This document shows positions 36,469-46,500 of a stretch of 64,000 nucleotides of DNA, piece after piece. This stretch comes from Acidobacteriota bacterium (lineage in GTDB: Bacteria > Acidobacteriota > Thermoanaerobaculia > Multivoradales > JBCCEF01). Numbering within the stretch: position 1 is the stretch's first letter; each line of letters starts with the position of its first letter. The stretch lies in contig JBCCHV010000006.1 in assembly GCA_039028635.1 (NCBI GenBank), forward strand, positions 62,001-126,000, given 5' to 3'. The notes beneath the pieces were generated by a model. The model saw only the letters and a program-made list of their open reading frames with translations. It did no database searches and was not told where the DNA came from. A program made the position numbers and the translations under genes.

Positions 36469-37488
36469 ATGACGACGATGAGAGTTTACGAGCTCGACGG
36501 AGCCTTTGGTTTGGACCATCTACGGCCCGCGGAGCGGCCCCTTCCGGAGCCTCGGCGGGGCGAGATCGTCATCGCCGTCAGCGCCGTGTCGCTCAACTAT
36601 CGCGACCTCTTGATGGTACGCGGCCACTACAACCCGCGCCAGCCGCTGCCCCTCGTCCCGTGCTCCGACGCCGTTGGCGAGGTCGTCGCCACCGGCCCCG
36701 ATGTCGACCGCTTCGCCGTCGGGGATCGGGTCTGCCCACTGTTCGCCCAGCGCTGGATCGCCGGCGAGCCGGAGCACCAGCGCTTGCGTTCGACCCTCGG
36801 CGGCCCCCTCGACGGCACCCTGCGCAGCCACATGGTGCTCCCCGCCGAAGCCGCCGTCGCCGCACCGCCGCACCTCTCCAACGTCGAAGCGGCCTGCCTG
36901 CCCTGCGCTGCTCTCACCGCCTGGAGCGCCCTGGTCGAGCTCGGCCCGGTCGCCGCCGGCGACACGGTGTTGGTGCTCGGCACCGGCGGCGTCGCCCTCT
37001 TCGCCCTGCAGTTCGCCCACCTGCTCGGAGCGCGCGTCATCTTGACCTCGTCGAGCGACGACAAGCTGGCTCGCGGCCGTGAGCTCGGTGCCTGGCAAAC
37101 CTTGAACTATCGGCGTCAACCGGAATGGGGCAAGGAAGTGCGACGCCTGACCGAGGGCCGCGGTGCGGACCTGGTGGTCGAGGTGGGCGGCGCCGCGACC
37201 CTGGCACAGAGCCTTCGGGCAGTGCGCATGGGCGGCACGATCAGCCTGATCGGCGTACTCTCCGGGACCGAGGCACCGCTGTCGGTGACCCCGGTCCTGA
37301 TGCAGCAGGTGCGCATTCAAGGCGTGCTGGTGGGACACCGGGACGGCTTCGAGAACATGAACCGTGCGATCAGCGGACACCAGCTCCGGCCGATCGTCGA
37401 CCGCGTCTTCACCTTCGACCAGACACCGCAGGCTTTCGATCACCTCGCCTCCGGAAGCCATTTCGGCAAGGTTTGCCTCGAGCTCTAG
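36469..37488 (+). CDS. NAD(P)-dependent zinc-type/quinone-oxidoreductase-like alcohol dehydrogenase
   Basis: The 339-residue MDR-superfamily protein has LNYRDLLMVRGHY in the catalytic domain and the Rossmann motif VLVLGTGGVALFALQFA. VIVEVGG-like LVVEVGGAATLAQSL and the C-terminal VFTFDQTPQAFDHLASGSHFGKV complete the fold. The catalytic zinc Cys/His set of classical alcohol dehydrogenases is not evident, which favours the quinone oxidoreductase branch. Substrate unknown. ATG 36478 is an alternative start. Its stop codon is embedded in a repeat end. Confidence 0.9.
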   Translation: MTTMRVYELDGAFGLDHLRPAERPLPEPRRGEIVIAVSAVSLNYRDLLMVRGHYNPRQPLPLVPCSDAVGEVVATGPDVDRFAVGDRVCPLFAQRWIAGEPEHQRLRSTLGGPLDGTLRSHMVLPAEAAVAAPPHLSNVEAACLPCAALTAWSALVELGPVAAGDTVLVLGTGGVALFALQFAHLLGARVILTSSSDDKLARGRELGAWQTLNYRRQPEWGKEVRRLTEGRGADLVVEVGGAATLAQSLRAVRMGGTISLIGVLSGTEAPLSVTPVLMQQVRIQGVLVGHRDGFENMNRAISGHQLRPIVDRVFTFDQTPQAFDHLASGSHFGKVCLEL

Positions 37489-37523
37489 CGGGCTGCTGAA
37501 AGAAAAATTCAGCCGTTTCCTAG
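37485..37523. repeat. Solo left-end repeat and hairpin between convergent genes
   Basis: CTAGCGGGCTGCTGAAAG begins exactly at the dehydrogenase stop codon, as the left end of the element at 10127 does at its own upstream stop. The segment closes with CCTAG. GGCTGctGAA and TTCAGCC can pair across an A-rich loop. It could serve as a bidirectional terminator. Confidence 0.5.
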
Positions 37524-38284
37524 GGAATGATCTCCTCGTAGGCCCGCAGGCGCCGCACCACCTCGAGGTTGCGCTTCGCCGCCTGAGAGTCGGGATCGAG
37601 CTCGAGCACCCGGCGATATGCGCCTTCCGCCGCCGGCAGATTGCCCACCCGGCGCAGCGCCACTCCGAGGTTGAGCCAGGCCTGCTCGAAGTCGGGGTCG
37701 AGGGCAATGGCGGCTCCCAGGTGCACCACCGCTTCGCTGCCGGCGCCGTCAACCATCGCCTCGGCCCCCAGATTGGAGTGATAGATGGCGGCCGCTCGTC
37801 GCTCTGGAATTCGCCTCAGGCGCTCCGCCGGAAGCGGCGTCGCGCCGGCGAAGTCGAGTACAAGGATGCCGTCGGCCACTTCCGTCGCCGCCGCCAGATG
37901 ACCGCTCAGGATACGCAGATCACCCCGTTCGTCGCTCACCGGCGGTCCCTCGAGGAGGACGAAGAAGACCGGCAGCCCGAGGCGGCGACCGAGACCCGCC
38001 ATCAAGTGGGCCAGGGCGACGCAGTTGGCGCGCCGGCGCTCGAAAGCCACCGCGGCGGTCTCCGTCGGGCCCTCGATTTCGCGCATGCCTCGGGCGATCA
38101 GCGCATCGAGGAGATGCCGCAGACGAACCGCCGGTGGCTGGTCGTCGGGCACCAACCGCTCGGCCCACGCCACCATCGCAGCGGTGGGCTCACCGGCGGC
38201 CACGGACGGTACCCGGGCCGCTGCCGGGAGAGCCCCGAGAAGCGCCAACAGGGCCAACGTGAGGCAACGCGGGGCGAGCTTCAT
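37520..38284 (-). CDS. Exported transglutaminase-like and TPR protein
   Basis: Start at ATG 38284, overlapping the hydrolase stop by 4 bp, gives 254 residues. It has a signal peptide (CLTLALLALLGALPAAA). A region resembling transglutaminase-like SirB1 folds contains ERRRANCVALAHLMAGLGRR, and two TPR units follow (about 175-245; QAWLNLGVALRRVGNLPAAE). The Cys in RANC aligns with the nucleophile position, but a full Cys-His-Asp triad is not obvious. Role unknown; co-transcribed with the hydrolase. Confidence 0.78.
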   Translation of the reverse strand: MKLAPRCLTLALLALLGALPAAARVPSVAAGEPTAAMVAWAERLVPDDQPPAVRLRHLLDALIARGMREIEGPTETAAVAFERRRANCVALAHLMAGLGRRLGLPVFFVLLEGPPVSDERGDLRILSGHLAAATEVADGILVLDFAGATPLPAERLRRIPERRAAAIYHSNLGAEAMVDGAGSEAVVHLGAAIALDPDFEQAWLNLGVALRRVGNLPAAEGAYRRVLELDPDSQAAKRNLEVVRRLRAYEEIIP

Positions 38285-39174
38285 GAGGCCTCCAAGGCTA
38301 ACGGAACCGTCGTCCCACCGGCGACCAGGAACTGAGCCGTCGCGGTCCACACCTCCGGGGCCCGCAGAATGCGCCGGTGCCCGCGCCGAGCCGTGGCCAT
38401 GAAGCGCGCCCCGGGCCAAGCTTGGGCCAGCTCCCGGCCGTGATCGATGCCGACCTCGCGGTCGTCGTGGTCGTGAATCACCAGCAGGGGGCGTTCGCAG
38501 GAGGCAGCGACATCGAGGCCATGGATCTCGGGCCAGGTGATGCCGAGACGAGTCTCGATACGCTGCCGCATGCGCTGGGCCACGGGTCGCGACAGTCCCA
38601 CCATGTCGCCGAACTGGAAGGCGAAGTAGCCGAGATCCGCCGGCGGCGAGACGTAGACCAATCGCTCGGCGAGGAGCCCTCGCCGCAAGGCATAGGTGGT
38701 CGCGGCACAGCCGGCGGAGTGAGCCACCACCGCCGAGACCGGCCCGAAACGGAAGGCCGCGGCGAGCAGAGCATCGGCCATCTCCGGAAGCGACGAGCTG
38801 CGCCCGGGCGACTTTCCGTGGCCGGGATGGTCGAAGGCAATGGCCCGAAACCCTTCCTGGGAAAGCCAACGACCAAGCCCTCCCATCTGGCTGCCGCGCC
38901 CTTCCCAACCGTGGGCCAAGAGCACCGTCGGTCCGCTCTCCCCCCACATCCAGGCGGCCAGGGTGGTGGCGCCGAAGGGCAAGGCCACCGGTCGGCCGTC
39001 GCGCAGCCAGCGCTCCTCCCGCAGGGGCGGGTTGAATCGCCGAGGTCGAAGAAACCTCACCGCCGCCCAACGCGAGGTGAGCTCGGGAGCCCACCGGCTT
39101 CCCAGCCCAACGGCCGCCCGAAAAGAACGAACGATCGTACTTTCGACAAATCGAGAACCGCGCCTCTTCGCCAT
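38281..39174 (-). CDS. Alpha/beta-hydrolase
   Basis: Start at ATG 39174 with AGGAG eight bases upstream gives 297 residues. The fold is clear: VLLAHGWEGRGSQMGGL (oxyanion region), IAFDHPGHGKS, nucleophile Ser in VVAHSAGCAATT, the acid in VIHDHDDREVG and His near RRGHRRIL. It is an esterase/lipase-like enzyme of unknown substrate, probably cytoplasmic. The promoter region contains a palindrome matching the one in front of the neighbouring tetR gene, so repression by that TetR protein is likely. Confidence 0.88.
   Translation of the reverse strand: MAKRRGSRFVESTIVRSFRAAVGLGSRWAPELTSRWAAVRFLRPRRFNPPLREERWLRDGRPVALPFGATTLAAWMWGESGPTVLLAHGWEGRGSQMGGLGRWLSQEGFRAIAFDHPGHGKSPGRSSSLPEMADALLAAAFRFGPVSAVVAHSAGCAATTYALRRGLLAERLVYVSPPADLGYFAFQFGDMVGLSRPVAQRMRQRIETRLGITWPEIHGLDVAASCERPLLVIHDHDDREVGIDHGRELAQAWPGARFMATARRGHRRILRAPEVWTATAQFLVAGGTTVPLALEAS
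39128..39140. promoter_or_regulatory. Predicted TetR operator, copy 1
   Basis: CGAACGATCGTAC, a near-palindrome, lies inside the first codons of the hydrolase gene, 59 bp from copy 2. It could support a repression loop or roadblock. Confidence 0.55.
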
Positions 39175-39198
39175 GTTCTTCTCCTGATCATTTTTGAC

Positions 39199-39211
39199 CG
39201 AACGATCGTGC
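39199..39211. promoter_or_regulatory. Predicted TetR operator, copy 2
   Basis: CGAACGATCGTGC sits about 25 bases upstream of the hydrolase start, a position suited to block its promoter. It differs from copy 1 at one base. Confidence 0.6.
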
Positions 39212-39287
39212 TTTTTTAGCGTACCACGACTCCCCTCTCGAGGAAAGCCAAGGCACTCGCCGTCCGACTCGAAGCGCCGGCGAGAGG

Positions 39288-39878
39288 TCAGGCGCGCGAG
39301 GCGTCGAGAAGCGCTTCGAAGGACCGGTAGGCACGCTCGGTGGCGCGGGGATCCTGAATCAAGCGTCCGAAATGGTGGTAGGCGAGCAGAATCGCGTAGA
39401 GGTCGTAGGCGAACTGCCGAACGTCGAGGTCGGCTCGGAAGTGGCCTTCCTCGATCGCGAGGCGGGTGGCTCGCGCGATCGAATCGAGCCACGAGGTCTG
39501 ATAGCCGACCAGGCGATCCCGCACCGGACCCGGACGATCGTCGAGCTCATTGGCGGTGGAGATGAAGACGCAGCCGCCGGGGATCAGCTCCGAGGCTTCC
39601 CACTGCATCCAGTTTTCGAACATTGCGACCACCCGGGGCTCGCCCCGGGGCTGCTCGATGGCCGGCGCCAGCACGACCTCGACGAAGCGCGCCGCCGCCA
39701 GGGCGAGCACATCGAGCTGCAGACCTTCTTTCGAGCCGAAATGGGAAAACAGCCCGCTCTTCGAAAGACCGACCTCCTTGGCCAAGGCTCCAATGCTCAA
39801 CCCCTCGAGACCGATCCGGCTGGTAATCGAGAGAGCTTCACAAAGAATGGCACTGCGGGTGGATTCGCCTTTTCCCAT
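39288..39878 (-). CDS. TetR-family transcriptional regulator
   Basis: I use the ATG at 39878 (MGKGESTRSAILCEALSI), giving 196 residues. The helix-turn-helix is LSIGALAKEVGLSKSGLFSHFGSKEGL (split by eye into the usual TetR helices), and a ligand-binding C-terminal domain follows. A 13-bp site 13 bases before its start matches two sites at the hydrolase promoter, so it most likely represses itself and the hydrolase gene. The inducer is unknown, perhaps a substrate of the hydrolase. The upstream 25 codons of the open frame overlap the operator and are unlikely to be translated. Confidence 0.92.
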   Translation of the reverse strand: MGKGESTRSAILCEALSITSRIGLEGLSIGALAKEVGLSKSGLFSHFGSKEGLQLDVLALAAARFVEVVLAPAIEQPRGEPRVVAMFENWMQWEASELIPGGCVFISTANELDDRPGPVRDRLVGYQTSWLDSIARATRLAIEEGHFRADLDVRQFAYDLYAILLAYHHFGRLIQDPRATERAYRSFEALLDASRA

Positions 39879-39890
39879 CGGATAACCATC

Positions 39891-39903
39891 GCACGGTCGT
39901 ACG
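39891..39903. promoter_or_regulatory. Predicted TetR operator, copy 3 (autoregulation)
   Basis: GCACGGTCGTACG, immediately upstream of the tetR start, matches the reverse complement of copy 2 at 11 of 13 bases. Confidence 0.55.
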
Positions 39904-39909
39904 AAAATC

Positions 39910-40257
39910 TCAAATTCCCCCGCGGCGTGGCCGCTCGGCGAGCTCTTCGTCATCGTCCGGGTGCCAGCGAAAGCGCTTCAGGGAGACTTTGCCGCGACCA
40001 TCGAACTCCACTCCCTCGGCCTCCAGCAGAACGCGCTGCAGGCCCTCGTAGCCCGGTACCGAGCGCGGGCTCACTTCCCCTTTGGCGTTGAGAACGCGCT
40101 GCCAGGGAAGATCCTCTTCCCGACTGGCATGAAGCGCGTAGCCCACCTGCCGGGCGTGGCCCGGCAACCCGGCAAGGGCCGCCACCTGGCCGTAGGTCGC
40201 AACCCGGCCGGGCGGAATCCGCCGCACCACGCCATAGATCCGGTCGTAGGCATCCAT
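39910..40257 (-). CDS. Alkyltransferase-like (ATL) DNA-repair protein
   Basis: The 115-residue protein has the DNA-binding fold of O6-alkylguanine alkyltransferases: IYGVVRRIPPGRVATYGQVA and QVGYALHA. The PCHR active site is replaced by PWQRV, so the alkyl-accepting Cys is Trp52. By family knowledge such ATL proteins bind and flag O6-alkylguanine for nucleotide-excision repair but cannot remove the group. The tetR gene follows 31 bp downstream on the same strand, but the operator between them suggests separate control. Confidence 0.94.
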   Translation of the reverse strand: MDAYDRIYGVVRRIPPGRVATYGQVAALAGLPGHARQVGYALHASREEDLPWQRVLNAKGEVSPRSVPGYEGLQRVLLEAEGVEFDGRGKVSLKRFRWHPDDDEELAERPRRGGI

Positions 40258-40433
40258 GACGCGATTATCTCCCCGTTACCGCCACTTCTCCTGAGCCATC
40301 GCCTCTCGCCGAGCAATCCGCTGCGGCGATTTTCGACGAATTCGGAATAGATCAAGCCATAGGGGGCTAAACTCGGAGGGGGATTTCCAGGGACTCCGTC
40401 ATCGAGTCCGCCGGAGGCGAGAAGAGGAGGACT

Positions 40434-43400
40434 ATGCTTTCGTTTCGCTGCAGTCTCGTGCTGCTCGCGAGCTGGATTTTCTTTCCCGTCATCGCAGCCG
40501 CCGACCCGATCCGCGTGTCACCCGGCAACACCGCCGAGGGCTCCCTCGGTGGCGGACAAGAGCAAGCCATCGAGGTTGTTCTGCCGGCCCGGCATCATGC
40601 GCGAGTGGCGGTCGAGCAAGTCGACATCGATCTCGAGCTCCGGCTGCTGGCCGCCGACGGCTCCACCGAGCTGGTGATGGAGAACCTCGGTGGTCCCTTC
40701 GGCCCGGAAGAGGTCACCCTGACCAGTGATCAGCCGACGGTCCGACGGCTGATCATCGCTCCCGTCTACGAGACCGCCGCGGCCGGCCGCTATCGCCTGC
40801 AAGTGGTCGATCTCCGCCCGCTTCGTCCCGGCGACGAGGAAATCGCGACCGCCGAGCGGAGCTTCGCCGAGGTCATTCTGATGGCGGTATCGCGCCGCCC
40901 AGAGCAAGCGCGCCAAGCGATTCCCCGTCTGGAGCACCTCGCCAAGGCGTTCTCGGCGACGCAGCGCCCGCTGTTCGAGGGGCGGTGCTATGACACCGCC
41001 GGATTCGCCCACTGGGTCTTGGATCGACCGAGCCAGGCGATCGCCCTCTACGAGCGGGCGCGCCAGGTATTCGACGCTGCGGGGCAGGAGGTCTTCGCCG
41101 CCGACAGCATCAACCACATGGCAACCGCCGAGCACGCCCTGGGGCACTGGGAAAAGGCCGCTTCCCTTCTCGAGGCCATCCTGCCGGTCTACATCCGTCA
41201 CCAACATCGAGAAGGCGAGGCCGCCAGCCTCGCCAGCCTGTCGGCGATTCACGAGCAGCTCGGCCGCCCCCAGGACGCCTTGGCCGCATCCCACCGGGCG
41301 ATCGCCCTCGCCGCCGCCGGCAGCAATCGCCACGTCGAGGCGACGGCGCAGCGCAATCTCGGGGTTCTGCTGCGCAATCTCGGCGACCTCGACCATGCCC
41401 GCACCGCCTTCGACGCCGCCCTCGCCATCGAGCGCGACATCGGCTGGCGCGACGGCGAGGCCCAGAGCCTGGCCGAGATCGGAGCCCTCGAGCACCGCCG
41501 GGGAAACCTCGAGACGGCAATCAGCACCCTCGACCAGGCCTTGAAGCTGGCGCGGCAAGCGGATAGCCGGCGGGTCATGCTCTGGACGCTGCACAACCTC
41601 GGCAACGCCCTCGGTGATGCCGGCGAAACCCAGCAGGCCCTCGATCATCTGACCGAAGCCCTGCAGATCGGTCGCGAGCGACAGGACCGTAGCGAAGCGG
41701 ACATCCTGCTGCGCATGGGCTCGCTCGAAACGGATCGAGGCCGGGCGGCCGCCGCCCGCCGCCACTTCAAAGACGCACTCGATCGATTTCGGCGACTGGG
41801 GCATCGCGATGGCGAGAGCCGCGCCCTTCTCGCCCTGGCCGAGGATCTCAGGCGGCGCGGCGACCTGACCTCCGCCCACCGCCAGGTCGAGAGTGCGATC
41901 ACCATTCTCGACTCCACCCGCCGGCGATTGGTGCGACCGGATCGACGGGCTGCCTTCGCGGCATCCAAGGCCCTCGCCTACGAGCTCAGGGTGGCGCTTC
42001 GCATGGAGATTCACCACCAGAGCCCCGAGGCCGGCTGGGATCGGCGGGCCTTCGAGGCACACGAGGCGGCACGCGCCCGCAGCCTGCGCGAGACGCTGGT
42101 CGCCAGCCGAGGCGGCAACGCCGAAGAGTTCGCCGAGGGACCACGCGGCGACCGCCTGCGGCGCGCCATTCGCGAGCTCGAGGCGCTCGAGGCACAGCGC
42201 CTGCGACATCGCCGTCAGGGCGCACCCGAGACCGCCGACCTCGACCATGAGATTGCCGCCGCGGTGGATCGCTACCGCGATTTGCAGGCCGAGCTGAGGC
42301 AGCAGTACCGCCGCGTCTCGCTCCTCGACGCCCCCCCGCCGGTCACCGTCGAGCAACTCCAGGAGGAGCTCCTCGACGACCGCACCGTGGTGCTCGAATT
42401 CGCCCTCGGCGAGCCCGTCAGCTATGCCTGGCTGATCGCCAAGGACCGCTTCGAGAGCTTCCGCCTGCCGTCCCGGCAGCAGATCGAGGAGCGAGCCCAG
42501 GAGCTCCACGGACTGCTCTCTCGGAGCCATCGGCGCGGTGTCCCGGCGCAGGCCGAGATCAGCGCTCGTCGCCTGTCCAACGACCTCCTCGCTCCCCTGC
42601 AGGGCGGACTCGACGGGCATCAGCGCCTGGTGCTGGTGGCGGACGGCGCTCTCGCCTACATTCCTTTCGGACTGCTCACTCCGCCCGCCGAAGCCGGCCG
42701 GCCCACTGCCCTCGGCGAACGCCACGAGATTCTGGCAGTGCCGTCCCTCGGCGTCCTCCGCGAGCTACGTCGCCCGCGGAGCCGACGCATGGGCACCCGA
42801 GTCGCGGTGATCGCCGACCCGGTCTTCGCGCCGCGGGACGAGCGCGTGGCACAGCAGAACCGAGAATCGAGCTCGCAGGAAGAGCCATGGCGGATGGCCT
42901 CTCTCGAGCGCTCGAGCCGCGACCTCGACCTCGATCGCCTCGGTCGACTCCCCTTCTCGCGTCGCGAAGCGCTCGCCATCGCCGCCCTGCTCGAAAAGGA
43001 CGAGCGCTTCCTGGCGCTCGATTTCGATGCCAGCCTGGCAACCGTCGAGGCCGGACTCCTGCGCGGCCATGAAATCGTCCACTTCGCGACTCACACCCTG
43101 GTCAACAGCCGCCACCCGGAGCTCTCCGGCCTGGTGCTTTCCCTGGTCGACCCGGTGGGTCGACCGCAGGCCGGATTCCTGCGCGCCCACAGCATCGCCG
43201 AGCTCGACCTCGACGCCGAGCTGGTGGTGCTCAGCGGTTGTCAAACGGCCCTCGGCAAGGCGGTCCGCGGCGAGGGCCTGCTCGGCCTGACGCGCGCCTT
43301 CATGCATGCCGGCGCCCCACGGGTGGTGGTCAGCCTGTGGGACGTCAGCGACGAAGCGACGGCGCAGCTCATGACGCGCTTCTACCGAGCGCTGCTGGAG

Positions 43401-43517
43401 GAGCGTCTGCCGGTGGCCGCCGCCCTGCGCCAGGCGCAGCAGGAGATGCGGCGGGAGAAACGCTGGTCGGCTCCCTACTACTGGGCCGGATTCGTCGTTC
43501 AGGGGGACTGGCAATGA
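40434..43517 (+). CDS. TPR-CHAT caspase-like protease, exported
   Basis: The 1027-residue protein has a Sec signal (CSLVLLASWIFFPVIAAA) without a lipobox. A PPC-like beta domain (about 35-125) follows, then a TPR array (about 190-500), a coiled region and a C-terminal CHAT domain. The catalytic pair is H887 in HFATHTLVN and C936 in VLSGCQTALG, with FVVQGDW at the end. It is 5' neighbour to a close paralogue that starts inside its stop codon (ATGA). Domain order is the same as in that paralogue, so the pair arose by tandem duplication. Substrate unknown. Confidence 0.93.
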   Translation: MLSFRCSLVLLASWIFFPVIAAADPIRVSPGNTAEGSLGGGQEQAIEVVLPARHHARVAVEQVDIDLELRLLAADGSTELVMENLGGPFGPEEVTLTSDQPTVRRLIIAPVYETAAAGRYRLQVVDLRPLRPGDEEIATAERSFAEVILMAVSRRPEQARQAIPRLEHLAKAFSATQRPLFEGRCYDTAGFAHWVLDRPSQAIALYERARQVFDAAGQEVFAADSINHMATAEHALGHWEKAASLLEAILPVYIRHQHREGEAASLASLSAIHEQLGRPQDALAASHRAIALAAAGSNRHVEATAQRNLGVLLRNLGDLDHARTAFDAALAIERDIGWRDGEAQSLAEIGALEHRRGNLETAISTLDQALKLARQADSRRVMLWTLHNLGNALGDAGETQQALDHLTEALQIGRERQDRSEADILLRMGSLETDRGRAAAARRHFKDALDRFRRLGHRDGESRALLALAEDLRRRGDLTSAHRQVESAITILDSTRRRLVRPDRRAAFAASKALAYELRVALRMEIHHQSPEAGWDRRAFEAHEAARARSLRETLVASRGGNAEEFAEGPRGDRLRRAIRELEALEAQRLRHRRQGAPETADLDHEIAAAVDRYRDLQAELRQQYRRVSLLDAPPPVTVEQLQEELLDDRTVVLEFALGEPVSYAWLIAKDRFESFRLPSRQQIEERAQELHGLLSRSHRRGVPAQAEISARRLSNDLLAPLQGGLDGHQRLVLVADGALAYIPFGLLTPPAEAGRPTALGERHEILAVPSLGVLRELRRPRSRRMGTRVAVIADPVFAPRDERVAQQNRESSSQEEPWRMASLERSSRDLDLDRLGRLPFSRREALAIAALLEKDERFLALDFDASLATVEAGLLRGHEIVHFATHTLVNSRHPELSGLVLSLVDPVGRPQAGFLRAHSIAELDLDAELVVLSGCQTALGKAVRGEGLLGLTRAFMHAGAPRVVVSLWDVSDEATAQLMTRFYRALLEERLPVAAALRQAQQEMRREKRWSAPYYWAGFVVQGDWQ

Positions 43518-46500
43518 GCCACGGCGGAGGTCCCAACAGCGGAGGTCCCGATGGACGGCGATGGGCCGCCGCAGCGGTGCTGATGTTCGCCGTCGCGTCC
43601 GCCGGCGCCGCCCGCGATACCACTTGCTATCGCGTTGCCGAGGCGCCGGTCGAAGGACACCTCGAGCGCGGCGAGCAACTCCGCCTTCGTCTCTGCGAGG
43701 GCAGCCACCAGGCCTTTCGCCTGGTGGTCGAGCAAGACGGGGCCGATGTCTCCGTGACGCTGCGGACGGCAGCCGGCGAAGCGCTGCTCGCAAGCAATCT
43801 GTTGGCCGCCCGCACGGGCCGCGAAGAGATCACCTTGCCGGCCCTCGAGGCGGGCTTCGAAATCGCCATCCAGAATGTCGGCTTCACTGACACCGCAGGG
43901 CGGATTCGGCTCACCTCGGAATTCGTCCCGCCCGAAATCGTCGACCACCATCGCTCGCTGGAGGCGCTCCTCGAGAGCTCTGCCGAGAGCATCACCTCGC
44001 GTGACCCGCAACGGCTGCGCGCGGCGCTCGAGCACCTGCCGGCCATCGCCCGCGACCTGGCGGCCGCCGGCCGGCCTTTCTTACAGGCTCAGGCGCGCTA
44101 CGAAGAGGCCCGCATACACCGCTTGCTCGGCGACACCGAGCAGGCGATCCGCGCTTTTCGGGAATCACACCAGATCTTCGATCGACTCGGCTATCAAGTG
44201 CTCGCTGCCCACAGTCGACTCAACCTGTCGTCGGCTCTGCACTCGCAGGGTCTCTTCGACGAGGCGCGGCGGAATCTCGCAGCGCTCCTACCGATCTACC
44301 GCGAGCTCGATGACCTGCCGGGACACGGCGCCATCCTGATCAGCCTGGCCTCGATCGAAGAGCAACTCGGTCGCCCGGAGGTCGCCCTGACCTGGTCCCG
44401 ACGGGCGATTCTCCTCGCCGAACGCGACCGCGTCGGCTACCTGCGGGCCGCCGCTCACCGCAACCACGGCCTCCTGCTGCGCAATCTCGGTGACTTCTCG
44501 GCAGCCTTCGCGGCCCTGCGCCAAGCCGCCGAGACCGAGCGCGAGATCGGCTGGATCGACGGCGAAGCAGAAAGCCTCGCCGGCATCGGCTCGACCTTTC
44601 TGCGCCTCGGCGAGGCGCCTCGCGCCCTCGCCCCCCTGCGACAGGCCCTCAAGCTCGCCAAGCAACAGCAGAACCGGCGAGTCCAGCTCTGGGCCCTGCG
44701 CGACCTGGGAGAAGCCCTCGCCGACGCCGGTCGACCCGGCGAGGCCTTGGCCGCGCTGGCACGGGCCCGAGACCTCGGGCAGAAGCGAGAGGATCGCCAC
44801 CAGGCCGAGATCCTGCTCCGCCTCGGTATCGCCCAGCGGCAGCTCGGGGAGATTCCCCAGGCCCGCCAGCAATTCGTCGCGGCGCGCCAGCTCTTCGCCC
44901 ACCTCGGCCTGCGAAACGGCGTCAGCCGAGTGCTCCTCGAACTCGCCGACCTCGCCCACGAGACCGGCGACCTCGAAGCCGGCCACGCGCTGGTCGAGGA
45001 AGCGATCGCCAGTCTCGACACTCTGCGCCAGCGCCTGGTGCGGCCCGACCTTCGCCGTACCTTCGCCGCCTCCCAGGCTCGCGCCTACGAGCTGCGGGTG
45101 GCTCTCCGGATGGCTCTTCACGACCGCGACCCCGAAGCCGATTGGGACCGCCGTGCCTTTCTCGGCCATGAAGCGGCGCTCGCTCGCGGCCTGCGCGAGT
45201 CCCTCGCCGCCAGCCGGGGCGGCGACTGGGAAGACCTCGCCCAAGGTCCCCGGGCGGAAGCGCTGCGCTCAGCCACTCGCGAGCTGGAGTCGGTGGGCGA
45301 CCGCCGGCGCCGCGCGATCGTCGACGGCAGCTCGGCGGACGAGGTCGCGGCCCTCGAGATCGAGCTCGCCGAGGCCCTCCAGGGCTACCGCGACCGGCGC
45401 GCCGAGCTGCGCCAGAGCGAGCCTCGGCTGACCGCCCTGGAGCAGCCACCGGCCCTCACCATCGCAGCGCTCCAGGAACAGGTCCTCGACCCGAACACGG
45501 AGCTGGTCGAGATCGCTCTGGGCGAAAACCGAAGCTATCTCTGGCGGATCGACCGAGAGTCCTTTTCGAGCCATCTCCTTCCCGGCCGCGCCGAGCTCGA
45601 AGCCCAGGCCCTGCGCCTGCACCAGCTCCTCCGTCGCAGCCACCAGCGCGGCGTCGAAGCCCAGGCCGAGATCGCCCTTGGCGAGCTCGGCCGGCAGCTC
45701 TTCGGAACCCTCGATCGCCCCTTCACCCAGCCCCGACTGGTCGTGGTCGCCGACGGAGCCCTCGCCTTCATTCCCTTCGGGCTGCTCGCGGCCCCCGCAC
45801 AGCCGGGAGACAGCCAGCCCCTGCAGACCGACCACCAGGTGGTCTACGCGCCATCCGCCGGGGTCCTCCGAGAGCTCCGGCGACGCCAGCCAGCGGGCAG
45901 CCTCGAAAGCCTCGCCATCATCGCCGATCCGGTTTACTCGGCCAGCGATCCGAGGGTCGGGCCGTCGGTCAGCTCCAATCAGGCCGCGGCGCAGCCGGAC
46001 CAGCCGAAGTCGAACTTGGCCCGGCTGCCCCACTCGCGCCGCGAGGCCGAGACCATCGCCGCCCTCGTGCCGATGTCCCAACGCTTGACGGCCTTCGACT
46101 TCGACGCTTCCTTGGAAACCATCCGGGGAGACCGCCTCGCGGCCTTCGACATTCTCCACTTCGCCACCCACGCCCGCATCGACGCCCATCATCCGGAGCT
46201 CTCCGGCCTGGCCCTTTCCCAGGTCGATCCACAAGGAGTACCGCAGGAAGGCTTCCTGCGCAGTCATCACATCGCGGAGCTCGATCTCGGCGCCGACCTG
46301 GTGGTGCTCTCCGCCTGCCGCACCGCCCTCGGGCCGCGCCTGCGCCGAGAGGGCCTGATCAGTCTCACCCGAGCCTTCATCCACGCCGGCGCGTCGCAGG
46401 TCGTCGTCAGCCTGTGGGACGTCGGCGACGAAGCCACCGCCGAGCTGATGGCTCGCTTCTACCGCGCCCTGCTCGAGGATCGCCTCGACGCCCCCGCCGC

